A stretch of 64,000 nucleotides of DNA, taken from NCBI GenBank assembly GCA_050084515.1, contig CM114271.1, positions 30,070,001 through 30,134,000 on the forward strand, read 5' to 3'. The DNA comes from Blasia pusilla. Its lineage: Eukaryota; Marchantiophyta; Marchantiopsida; Blasiales. A program made the translations under genes and the position numbers. Every line of letters starts with the position of its first letter. Position 1 is the stretch's first letter. Positions 46,729-58,042 of the stretch are shown piece by piece. The notes below the pieces were generated by a model. It worked only from the letters and a program-made list of their open reading frames with translations. It did not search any database and was not told where the DNA came from.

Positions 46729-47629
46729 GCATCCTGAACAAGTACAATTGAAGACCTCTTTGCAGAGCACCCCTTGGTTGGGGTATCAGGCTGAAGTTAA
46801 AGTTTAGGACAGGGGCAATCCCCTTGAACCACAAGAAAAGCAGGATGGGAACACAACGACATTCTTGCACCTTGAGTGATGATGGGGATGAAACCTCTAG
46901 TCCCTACTTGGTCTCCTGCACAAAATTCATGCCTCGCACATTAAGAGCATATGCTGATTTTGCTATGCTGGTCATACCAGAATTGTTCAACACATTCAGC
47001 AGCCTAAGTTCACCGCCCAAAGCTGCAGCACTTGTAATTAATGTGTATTGGGGATCCCAATCACATAAAGTAGATGGTGTTGTAAAGAGCTTTCGGGTTG
47101 ACACTTCGAAGCTCCGCACAACACTGTACGGTCAGAACTCACGGTATAAGAGAGGGTCTCCCTCCTCTCATATGGTACCTTCTTCATTTGTTGCTCTCTC
47201 TACATCGATCATAGTCTCAATCACCATCCAACCAGGGCTCGGGGTCTATGGTCGCAAGGCTAAGACATGTACTACTTAATGAGTACGGTCTCTCGCACAA
47301 ACACATCAAGCACTAATTGGCCAAGAGATATAGCTAGACTGATTTAATATCCTCTTAAAGCAATCACCAATTTTCAATGTAAATAGACCTTCCACATCTC
47401 TTATTTTTCCAATTTGAATTGAAATCCAGTAGTTGTTAGATGAGAGGGTTGATATGATTCGTACCACATTAGTTCCCTGTAACAGAGATATTAACTCAAA
47501 TGAAGGATATTGCTGAGTGTCAGGTGTTAACTCGGAAGAAGGAATATTAGAGTTAACATCTGACATTCAGTAGATCTGACCTTCACTCTGAGACCCATCT
47601 TGCACAGGATATACATACCGTCCTATCAC
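46729..47629. other. Intergenic DNA between the LINE and SKP1 B
   Basis: No gene is recognised. A plus-strand frame of 151 codons (46,824-47,279) and a minus-strand frame (46,904-47,119) overlap; neither resembles a known family. Confidence 0.4.
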
Positions 47630-48155
47630 AGGGAGAAAGTGCAGACGTAAACAAACATCTCATAGGAGTGAGCCTCACGTGAAGAAAATGGCAGTTAAAA
47701 CTGCTACAAATGCTGCAACCTTTAAATATCTAGAAAAGTATACATACAAAATGAACTTTGACCAATGAAGAGAGTCCGACAATGTTTGATCTAGCTACCG
47801 CAACAAATCATAAGAGGAAGGACGGAGCACTACAGGACTGCTTAGACCAAGTAACGTAGGAAGCACCTACAGGTAGCTATCAGAGGTCCTTGGCGGATCT
47901 CCTCACTGATTGTGTAAGGGCATACATGCAAGCATCTGGGGACAGAGCCAACGACCATTCCACCACTCTTGAATCGCACAAGATAAGAACATCCTCAACA
48001 GATATCACGGAGGCAGAGCATTTGGCCTCTGACATCAAGTTGCTCTTGAAAATTAGGAACGTAACTCGGCGGTAAAGCACTGCAAGAGGGACTATGCAGC
48101 GTTATCAAGAAGCAGAAACTCAAAATTTTACGGACTAGACAGATAAGAGGAGGGA
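47630..48155 (-). other. SKP1 copy B 3' untranslated region
   Basis: It aligns with 4,945-5,470 behind copy A, including the ATGCCCTTACACAATCAGTG block. The reading frames visible here (47,880-48,080) are not shared with copy A. Confidence 0.6.
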
Positions 48156-48900
48156 TCACTCAAAAGCCCACTGGTTTTCCCGCCTGACTTCTTCCTCCTC
48201 TTCTGGTGTGAAATCATTCTTTATGTTGAATGTCTTTCGAATCTCCTCTGGAGTTTTGCCCTTGATCATGTCCGCGACGGTTTGGCAAGTCAAATCCAAA
48301 AGGTTTTTAATGTTCAGATAATTCGCGGCCTGCAAAACAAAATCGAAATGAAATGCCATCGCCGTGTCAAGACGCGGGACGAAATTACAAAAAGGCAGCG
48401 GAATCAAGTAAAACTAGTTTTATGCGCGGATTAAGACAAGAGATTCAAACAACGGCTACAACTGACGGAGCATATGTCCAAGATGTGAGGAAAACAATGA
48501 CTCGTAGGAGAGAACAGGCAAGAAAACACCAGATATACAAACAAATACGCTCATGTCATCTATATATACTCATAATTGAATGTTACAGGACTCTTACCAA
48601 AATCAGGTCGAAGAGGGTAGCCTGATCAACCTTCACGAAGTCTACATCCCAGGCCTTGATTTCGTCCTCTGGAACGGCAGGCTTATCATCACTGCTCTTT
48701 TGAGCATCCACGTGGTACTTGCAGTACTCAATGACCTTCGACAAGATCTTGCTTGAAACATTAGGCAACGGGATCGGATTATCGGTCCCAGTGTCTTCGA
48801 TCATATTCTTCACCGTCTGCGACTCATAAGCCACCGCCTCATCTACTTCAAACATCTCATCGTCAGAGGACTTCAGCTTCACTTTGGTTTCCTTCGACAT
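48156..48900 (-). CDS. SKP1: SKP1-like SCF ubiquitin ligase adaptor, copy B
   Basis: Two exons on the minus strand, 48,598-48,900 and 48,156-48,329, encode 158 residues. The 268-base intron has GTAAGA and TTTTGCAG ends at the same place as copy A. The second exon encodes exactly the same protein as in copy A and the first differs at three residues. Most nucleotide changes are third-position and silent, so both copies look selected and functional. The stop is TGA here and TAA in copy A. Role: the bridge between CUL1 and F-box proteins in SCF complexes. No sign of damage. Confidence 0.95.
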
Positions 48901-49610
48901 AGTGGCCGCTCCAAACACGCACAACCTCGCAGAATCGGGTTGCCTGTCCTTCGGTGAATGTACCCCTCCAAATGAGTCGACAGTTCCTTCTTCCCCTCTC
49001 CCCCCAGCGCTCTGACCGAGCCGGAATAACGACGTGTTTGAAACAAGAGCACAAGAGGCAAACGAGAACACTTACTATTAGAAAACAAGTACATACATAT
49101 CACCTTGCCTAGGTCAGGTTAAAACTCATCACGGAGAGCCGAAACAACGACGAGCACAAAAGGACATCACAACACAACCACTCACTCTAACTTCTCTTCG
49201 GCTCAGACCTGGATTGCAATAACCACAACCACGACAAACTAGGCAACTGGAACAAAAGACAGACTGGCTGACTGCACGTTCCACACAGGAAAACGAACGA
49301 TAGCGGACAAATGAAATTGACGTACCTTTCCGCCACTGCTCGCTGGACGGAACGATAGTATGCTACCGTGCAGACCCAATTAATGAAGCACCTCACAAGG
49401 CTAGATGGAGAGCGGCCTCCAAGGCGAAGAACAGACTTCTAGATCGGAACAGGAATGATCGGACCGAATGAACCAGACCGGCGAGGCGCTGGGAGACGGA
49501 CGGAGAGAAGAACGTCGGGTGGTCACAGGAGCCACATTGGAGAAGCCACAACTCCTCTTCCGCCCTGTAGGGTTCGAATATGATCACTGTACTACCGAGC
49601 GTTGCGATGT
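48901..49610 (-). promoter_or_regulatory. SKP1 copy B promoter, leader and probable 5' UTR intron
   Basis: It aligns with 3,510-4,198 upstream of copy A. Shared blocks include CTCTCTCCGTCCGTC (one change), the leader donor AAAG|GTACGT at 49,325 and ACCTGACCTAGGC inside the intron. The leader acceptor is not certain. Confidence 0.55.
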
Positions 49611-51839
49611 ATACGGTAGGTTTCCTCGCGTCCCCGAATCCCCACGACTTGGCTTACCGTGGTGTTCCGCGCTTAACGCAGTTTGGGGAAAATTCTTTCA
49701 AATATTGACCAGTTTTTATGAGTTAGTCTTCCAGAGACATTTACGCGGTTCTCAAGATACAGAGCTTCAGAGTCTCAAGTGCTGGCCAGGTCGAGAGGCA
49801 GAACTTGGTTATGGTCGCCACTGAGATACTCCAGTGTGTTGAATGCGCTAACACTGGAGACTAGCCCAAGGTGGTCTTCTCCACTTCATAATTCGAGAAA
49901 AAGTGTATTTCCTTTCTCGTGCGAGTAAAATTCACATAAGGCACGCATATCACACCCCATCACTTCTCCGTCGGGAATTTGACGGAAAAGAACGTGCCGC
50001 ATTGGACCATATAAATACTTTCCCATTACGAAATATCAAATTTATATTATTAAGTATATACACAAATAAAATATGAATGAATAAAGATTTTATTTTTCAC
50101 AAATTATCTTTGCAGTCTAATTTTTCATTTTCTACATAACCATATATTATCTTCTATATATACACGTGATAATTTAAATTAAGAACTAGTGTGGCAACCC
50201 CAAAAGTGGGGTGGGGTATTATTTAAAAAATAATAATACAAAAAGCGAGTGTACACAAAGAGACCCATAATAAAAAATTATAAAAAAATGTATTATAAAG
50301 ATATTAATATCTAATTTCGTTTTAGTATATAAAAATTTTTAAAAATATATACTATAAAAATATTAACATTAAATTTAATGCATAGTAGTCTTCAATACAA
50401 ACCACAAAGAAGAATAGGAAAGATATCATAATTCAAAACCCAATACAAATGGAGAGATTATGTTTGCAATACAAAAACAATACAAACCGAGAGACATTAC
50501 ATTATATAGGAGAAGAATACAATAATCTATATGCTACAGAGTTGAATATATTATACTAATCTGATGTGAACCAAATGTAATGTTGATTGTTAGGTTATCT
50601 TTTTTAACATAGTGATATGTATATCTTACTATGACATATTTAGCATTTAGCATTTACATCAAATCTTACTACGACATACAAAGGATCCTACAAGACAAAG
50701 GTAATCAATACAAACCTTTTTAATGACAAGCAAAACCAAACGGAAGTTCTAATGAACACTATGGCTTGAATGTATGATAGACCACTGATGAAGTGAGTAA
50801 TAAACATGGCCAAAAAAGACTTCAATAAGAACCCGTGCACCATGTACATAACATGACATTACCTGAATTCTATTAATCCACGTTCCTTTAGGGATTCATT
50901 GGATCACTCTGGTGTCTCTACACAAAATATGTAGTTTTGCACGCACCTCCTGGAAAACCGCAATTTAAGGCCTTTAAGTTGGGGCCGTAATGAGTAATGA
51001 AACTTATCCCAACACGAATTATATAATTTACCCTTGAAATTCTTGATTGACCTCTTAAATCAATTTTGAATAATCTTACTGGTAGGGGGATTCTATTGGT
51101 TAATTGGGTCCTGTGTTAAATTGAGAGGTGTTCGAAAATCATAGTGGCACGCTCCATAATTAATACAAATTGTCGAATGCACAAATATCTTACTATTTTG
51201 AGATAAACGTGTACATATGATAAAGAGTTCACTTAGTTTGACAAAGGTTTCAATATGAGTGGATCACAATTTGTCCCATTGGTAAGATGTCTTGTGATGC
51301 ACCTTTCTTAATGTATGTTTAAAAAAACAATGAAAAGGAAATGAAAAAAATTGGTTAGAAAGAAAGAAAATCAATCTCTAAAAGATTAAGAAACATTCAA
51401 AAAGGAGATCATAAAAGAATTAAAAATACATTGTAAGTTATTGAACCATCACTTTGTACACATTCTTGACTTTGTTAATATTTTTTGTTTCCTATATTTA
51501 TTTTTAAATGGAATTTCCCTATCCTAATAATAATAAAATTTTACATTTTCAAAGTTTAAGGGAATTAAAAATCCATGAAATATTATTTTGTATGACTCCA
51601 TTTTTACATATGATCCCTTAAAGTTTTTCAATAAAGATAAAAAATTGATGAATTTTTAAATTAAAAAAAAACTAATCTCTACTACTAAAAGGCCTTAAAT
51701 TAAAATTTTATAGATTCTTCCTTCCTTTTTCATGCCCCTCCTCTTCTCTTAACTTAGAAACCCCCCTGACCTCCTTTAATTTTTTTTCCTTAAATATACA
51801 AATACCATTTGCATACATGTCTTGAAATGGCAAGTGTCA
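49611..51839. other. AT-rich intergenic DNA
   Basis: No gene is seen. From about 50,030 the sequence is strongly AT-rich with A and T runs. A GTGGGGTGGGG patch sits at about 50,205. Nothing recognisable as a coding remnant. Confidence 0.5.
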
Positions 51840-52400
51840 TTCTGAGGCTTCATTCTCTCTTTGTAAATCAAGTAGATCTCACATTAAGATATCACATCCA
51901 ACTCTCCATGGTGTGCAATCTCTCTCATGTCAAACCAAACCCACTCTCCTAATGAGAGGCTTGGGTTACACACAGAAGGCAAGGAAGATCATAGTTCTAT
52001 CGCCTCATGCCAAGAGGTTCAATAAATAGAGAATGAGTTCTCAAACTCTCTCTATTGGAAGTATACCCCCCGTTCCCTCTCCCAAGTTCTCTCCTCGATA
52101 ACTTATGCTCGCAAGTTACCTCCTTGGATCTTGAACTGCTACAGCAGGTCAAAGGTCATTTCCCAAAATGGAAAGTCAACTATACTCCAAATAGAATACT
52201 CCAAATACTACATATAGAGAAATTTACTTTGTCAAGTAAGTTTCTCTATATGGCTCTAAATGAACTGAAACGAAGGGGAAACCTTCTATCTCAAGTTACC
52301 CTCCGCCACAACAAGTCATTCTTGACCTCATGAGGTTGTTCTCCAATATCTCCGAAGGCGCTCTACTAGATCTCGCCGATCTATCCTAAAAGTCGCGACA
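51840..52400 (+). repeat. LTR-like repeat, family R1 copy c
   Basis: It aligns with the minus strand of 30,950-31,531 over most of its length, ending in the shared CTCGCCGATCTATCCTAAAAG-type block. It lacks the shared terminus T. It is probably a solo LTR or LTR fragment. Confidence 0.65.
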
Positions 52401-55376
52401 ATGCTTTGCATATCCTCTGCACTTGGATTTGACGTGTCGCCATGCGCATTCAAGGAAATGGCGACCATCGACTAGTAGGGGCTCTTAAGAACTATATTTG
52501 TTTGAGGGGGACCTTGTTTTTCCAATATTATTGATTTGGGATTTTTGTGTAAAAAACACAAGATAATGAAATCCAAAGGGAAACATACTTGTTAAAGCCC
52601 TAGTGCATCTACAATAGTTGTAGCCTTTGGCCCCTCAGTGTGAAAGGTACAAGTGAGGTAGTGGAATAACCCAAGAAGGTTTCAAGCCTAGGAGACTGAA
52701 TGTGGCACATTTTAGATGGTGTGACAAGAAAGTGACCAATTCATTTGGTTAGTGGGTAAACAATAACAACGAGGGATACATGCATGATTATGTCCCCTAC
52801 AGGTTCTCACTGTTTTATTTCCTTGGCCATCCAGAGTATCCACGTGTCCACTACAAATGTCCTCTGCACATATGTATCAATCAATTACTCGCCGCATACT
52901 CGTTCCATAGATGAAGGAAAGCTACCGTATAACTGACCGTCCATGCACTCGCATGAAAAGTGTCATCACGGGCTGCTACAACAGATCGTGAATAGCAAAC
53001 GGAGACGGCCAAGAGCTGGCAGAGTCCCGCAGCAGCCTGCACGAAGGATCCTGCGGATGAAGGAGGCTTTCAGATTGTGCGAACTTGGTAGCGGAGGACA
53101 TACATGGCATGCGCGTGCGGTAGGGAGCGGCAGGAGTCGTTGAATGTGAGCATCAGAATACCGAAGCAGACATAGACACTGACAGATAGGGTCATCCACC
53201 AAACTGAACTGTACTGTGCTCTAGTAGAAGAAGGACATAGATAAGGGTCATGCAGTAAAGAGTACTGTAGAGTGAGTGGTAGAAGAATTATAACAGGACA
53301 GAAAGACGTGGGGGTTGAGTTCAGGCTTGGAGAATAAAACGAAGTGGGTGAGAGACGGCGGGCGGAGTGTGGCAGACGAGAGAACCCTGAGTGTGGTGGG
53401 GCCGCGGTACGCGTGCAGAGTGGGCCCTAGTGAGATGGGGTGGCAGCTCAGTGGCTTCCCCAGCGCCTGCTGCTGCAAATAGTAACAGTGCTATCTAGAA
53501 AGGACATCTGATTCTTTTCGTTTTGTTACTCCAGTTCAGTCGGCCTGCGGAGTGGAATGTAACGACCTACGGGCGCCAAGAACCGGAATTCTTTGTAATG
53601 TCAGCAGGTAAAAATTAAGAATTTCCGATCTGACCAGCAAAGTCTCGGCCAAAAACCGAACCGGGAAATGCAGTTTCTTTGTAAAAATTGAACAAAACCG
53701 GCTGTTATTTAGAAATATCCGGTCAGACCCTCTGGAGTGTCGGGGAAAAACCGGGGAGCTCGAAAAATCAATGCGCCCGCTGGTGACGACGATAACGACG
53801 ACTGCAGGCCCGTCATCCTGATCTTGCTGCGCTTCTATTTGGTTAACCCGAGCCGACCGATGACAGCAAGTGAAGAGGGACGAAAAGAAAGGCGGTCCGA
53901 TGGAAATGGTGATCAGGTTCTTGCCTGTTCATGCGTCGTCCTGGGGTAATGAGTCGGTCTGTACTGGCGGAGGAAGTGACATCCTCATGCGCAAGATCCA
54001 CTTGAAGTAGAGCTAGTAGCTGTGCATGGGAGAGTGATTCTGAGATAGTTGTGGTGGAGTGGGGAGAAGATCGCCGAGGAAATTTGAGGGAAGCGCGGAT
54101 TTGATGTTGGGAAGGAGGACATTTAGACGGAATTGTTTACTTGAAAGGTTCAATGTGTGCGATTGAGAAATCTAGCTTGAGAGTCGACAGGGCGGCAGTC
54201 AGCGAGTGACGGGTGGTTTCGCCATGTGGGGTTGGCGGGATGCTCTGATGGTGCTGTTCTTCTTCTCGTCCTTTGACCAGGCCCTTTTGCGGACAATTGC
54301 AGCACCCCGGAACTGTCCACGATGGCACACCACTTGAGCAAGCAAGCTCTACTGAGGGCAGTCCACGCCGATGCCCTCTCTGTGAGCGTTGACAATTGCC
54401 GAGGACGAGGGGAGGTTTTTGAGACTGTGTATATCCCTCATGTAGATACCTTAAACAGGGCATGGCGGGCCACCTCTGCTGCTGGAGTTCTGGTATGTGG
54501 TTTTCACTGTATGCCCGTTCTGTCTTCTCCCATCACGATCGTACGCCCAATGCCCAACTTAACGTAGGTCCTGTCCCTTCGTTACACCGTCAGGATTCTC
54601 CTGCAGGTGTGCACCTCCGTCATCTAGTGCTTGCGCTCTTGGAGCCGCCAGTCTGCCTGATTCCTCCGTGGGTTTTCACGACCTGTCATGCCGTCTGTGA
54701 GCTACTTGACCAGAAGCCCCTGGACTGTTCGACTTGCTAGTCGAGCGAAGCTAGAACACAGGGGCATTCCATTAGGAGAATTATCTGCTTTCTACAAGCT
54801 CGTGTGAACTTTCTTGTGAACAAGTTGTTACCAGCTTCCAATAGTTCTGTAGTACCTTTCCGAGCTGTCTCACATACCGTACGAGAAATACTGCACATGC
54901 AATCTCTGGCGTCCGAGCTGCATATCTCCGCGTGCGCTGCATCTGGGGTTTGTACGACTGGGGACAACGAATGACGGTCCCTTGCGAGAGGGAAGAAATG
55001 AATTTGTTATCGTAGTACTGTTGTATCATACCTGAACTTCCGATTTGTAGCTGGAGCTTGAACTGAAGAGCTTCAGAACTTCAGATTCGGGAGCAGGATT
55101 GGACGTCCATGTTTGACACCTGTTTCATAACCCTTGGTTTGTTTTTATGAGGGACAGTTTGGCCAGATTCAGCCGACACCAAAGACTCTTTGAAGGATTG
55201 CTGATCATGAATTGCGCAACCGTTCGATGTTCAGGTTGTCATGGGCTGTTTCTTTCGTAGAACCATGCCTTCCATGGGTTAAGTTTTGGGGATTACTTTG
55301 TAATCAGTTGAAAGCGCTCACAATATTAGTTGCTGCAAGAGGCTTGAGCTGACGATGGTGGGTGGGTGTGATTACT
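52401..55376. other. GC-richer stretch upstream of the kinase gene
   Basis: From about 52,940 the sequence is clearly GC-richer and less repetitive than its surroundings, but no frame matches a family I know. Part of 54,100-55,376 is likely promoter and 5' leader of the kinase gene. A direct repeat at 53,618-53,752 is listed separately. Confidence 0.4.
53618..53752 (+). repeat. Two imperfect direct repeats of about 42 bp
   Basis: The stretches 53,618-53,658 and 53,711-53,752 share TCCGRTCNGACC, then AGTSTCGG and AAAAACCG. They lie about 1.6 kb upstream of the kinase start. Confidence 0.7.
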
Positions 55377-58042
55377 ATGGCAGAAGTCTCGCTACCGGAA
55401 AAGAAAGATGTGAACTCGTCATTATCTCCTCGAACCCCGAAAATTTACTCTTTGGATGAGCTCCGAAGAGCTACGAAGAATTTTGCCGTCGCTAATGTCA
55501 TCGGCAAGGGATTATTCGGAACTGTCTATAAGGGAAAATTACGGAATGAACGAGGACTTCCGTTCCTTGTAGCTATAAAACGATATGGTCCAGATTTTAC
55601 GAAGGAGTTTCACGCGGAATTGAGTGCTTTGTCAAGGCTGAACCATCGAAACATTGTTCGTTGCCTTGGGTCTTGCGTACAAAAGGACGAGAAATTACTG
55701 GTTTTGGAGCATGCACATCATGGTAGCCTTCATGACTACCTTCAATGTGAGTACATGTACTACCACTGGTCATACGCGCACAACCTAGGGCCTGAGAAAT
55801 CCGTCGTATATGAAATCAGCAACTGTTAGTTACGTGGAAAGATAAATTGTATTCACGGTGGGTTGGTTTGGCTCTCTTATAGTGGTGGTGGGACTTGATG
55901 AATAGGTGCATCTGACGTTCGAAGTGTGAAGGTATGAAGGTCTTGTCCTCGGGCTCTTTTGGAATGGGAGATCTATTTAGCATTTGAACTGGAATGGTTT
56001 CGTGGTGGCAGGTCGCAAGCCTTTATTGACTTGGGCGGAGAAGTTGACCATCGCATTGGGTATTGCTGAGGGCCTCAAGTATTTACGAGTGGTGAACATT
56101 ATTCACAGGGATCCTAGCTCTTCCAATATTCTGCTGGACAAGGGTCTCGTACCCAAAATAGCGGACTTTTCCTTAGTACTGAAGGCTTTCGGAGTCAAGG
56201 AAGAGGAGGTGGTACACATCCCTTGGGTCGGCACCAAGGGCTACACGGATCCTGAATATATATTACAAGGCAACGTATCGACAGCTGTGGATGTCTTCAT
56301 ATTTGGTGTAGTTCTCATGGAGCTAATTACTGGAAGACCACCAGTTGATCCTGCAAACGACTGTCTTCTAGTAACCGAAGTAGGTAGTTCTAAGTCCTAT
56401 GACTCACTGTGCTCTGATTTGGTACTCTTCTTCATCTGCTCCACAACAGAGGAATCCAGGCCTTGCAGTGTTTGTGGTGGTCACATACTGAATGATCATT
56501 GATTCTGGGTATTCTTCACTTACTGTTCGAACACAGGAGAGGAAGATGTAAGATGGATGTGGGATAAGTTGCCCAATAGTTGAAGATAGGTAGAACTTAT
56601 ACACCTTCAGTGACAATTGGTATATTGTAGCAAGACAGTATTCTCCAAGTAACACTTACAGGAGGAGCTTTTAGGGATTGAGAATGGATGGTCACATACT
56701 TAGTTGGGCATGTGAAAGCATACCCAGAACCCAGAGCTGTGTCAATATCACTAAACCAGACTGCCTCATTAAGATGATACAAGTTAAGTCATGCTGATCT
56801 TCTTAGGGCAGATTTCAAGTGCTTTCCGGTGACTTCTTTGGCTGTCCTCCTGTCTCCCACATCCAGTTGAGATCAGCAATTGTCATTATGGTTGGATACG
56901 TGTAAGCCCTAGTCAGGGTCTATAGCAGAGATATGAAGCCATCTATTTTGTGTGCGGATGCTCCTTTGGTTATAGAGATGTTATGAAGAAGATACTGTGT
57001 CATTGACCTCTGTAGGGACAACCCTGGCTCCTGGGAACTTTGGTTTAGAAGGTAGCACAAGTGTTGGTACATGATAACCTGAGAGGTATTCGAATTTTAT
57101 TTCTATGTTTTATGACTTTCAGAAACGCATTTTTTGACAGATGCACCAGAAGCAGGCAAATGGAAGCAACCTTTTTGATCTCGACCACCTCAGTGGGGTT
57201 CGGTCCCCTCTGTTTACGGCCTCCATAAAGGTCAGAGTGCACATGCCATCTAAGCGCATTCTGTCCTAGATTAAAATAGTCATGGATTTGATCACTGAAT
57301 TGTAATTAGGTGGGGGTTGTGAAAATGGTTGATGTTTAAAATTTCAACAAGAATTTGATTTTGGTACTGTCATTCTTCTAATGGAATGAAGATTTTGTGG
57401 TCCAAAATTTGTGATTGTAGATTGCTTGTGAGTTGGCCTTGAGTTGTACCACTTGTGAAGCAAAACAACGGCCAAAATTAAGTGAAGTGCTATCTACCTT
57501 AGAAGAAGCATTAAGACTCCAGGCCAAAGATTTAGAAGGTCAGTGTCTTTGAACTGCTATGATTATATAGATTGTTGATATTAGCCACTAAAACATGGTG
57601 CAACTTTCGGAATTGTAAAATTAGTCTAATTTCTTAGTTCTTATAGTTGGGTGGATTTAAAGAGAATTTGTGGTTGAACAAACAGCCTCAACATTATTGT
57701 GCTCTTTGTTACTCTAGGAGATTTATTTACTTTAGTGGTCAGTTTCACTCCTTTGATTGAGTGTAAAGATTGTCCTATTGCTGCTCTCCCAATAGTTGGG
57801 AAGTCATGGGATCATCTGGTAATTTCAATGAACTTTGTCAGCTAGTAGATCACCAGAACTGTTAAACAGGAAACAAGTATACTTTTTTGTGTAGAGAAGC
57901 CTCAAGTTTTATGCTATGAATCAGAGTGATGGATTTGCCCTTACAACCAAGCTATGACTTTTACATGTCTAATTGTTGTGGTCATTTCCTGGTTGCAGGT
58001 AAGGTGCTTGACAGTGAAGCCAGTGGGACATTGTTGGTTTAG
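55377..58042 (+). CDS. Receptor-like cytoplasmic kinase family protein, probable pseudokinase
   Basis: Proposed exons are 55,377-55,746; 56,012-56,379; 57,141-57,230 (least certain); 57,421-57,538; 57,999-58,042, giving 329 residues in phase. There is no signal peptide or membrane segment, so it is of cytoplasmic type. Kinase motifs: Gly-loop GKGLFGTVYKG (43-53), Lys68 in VAIK, Glu81, HRDPSSSN (155-162) and the DPEY region. Two catalytic motifs are altered: the Lys of HRDxKxxN is Ser, and DFG is DFS (175-177). The last exons read QRPKLSEVLSTLEEAL and end LLV. The ATG at 55,377 follows the first in-frame start; an upstream ATG at 55,355 is out of frame. The end of exon 2 could instead be 56,370. 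It is probably a signalling scaffold, or inactive. Confidence 0.75.

Larger units (their letters stand above)
47630..49610 (-). repeat. Inverted segmental duplication, arm B (SKP1 locus)
   Basis: Partner of arm A at 3,510-5,470, in opposite orientation. See arm A for the evidence. Confidence 0.85.

Noticed and set aside
46824-47279. Plus-strand open frame of 151 codons between the LINE and SKP1 B
   Set aside because: It overlaps an antisense frame, with no domain and no plausible splice structure on either strand.
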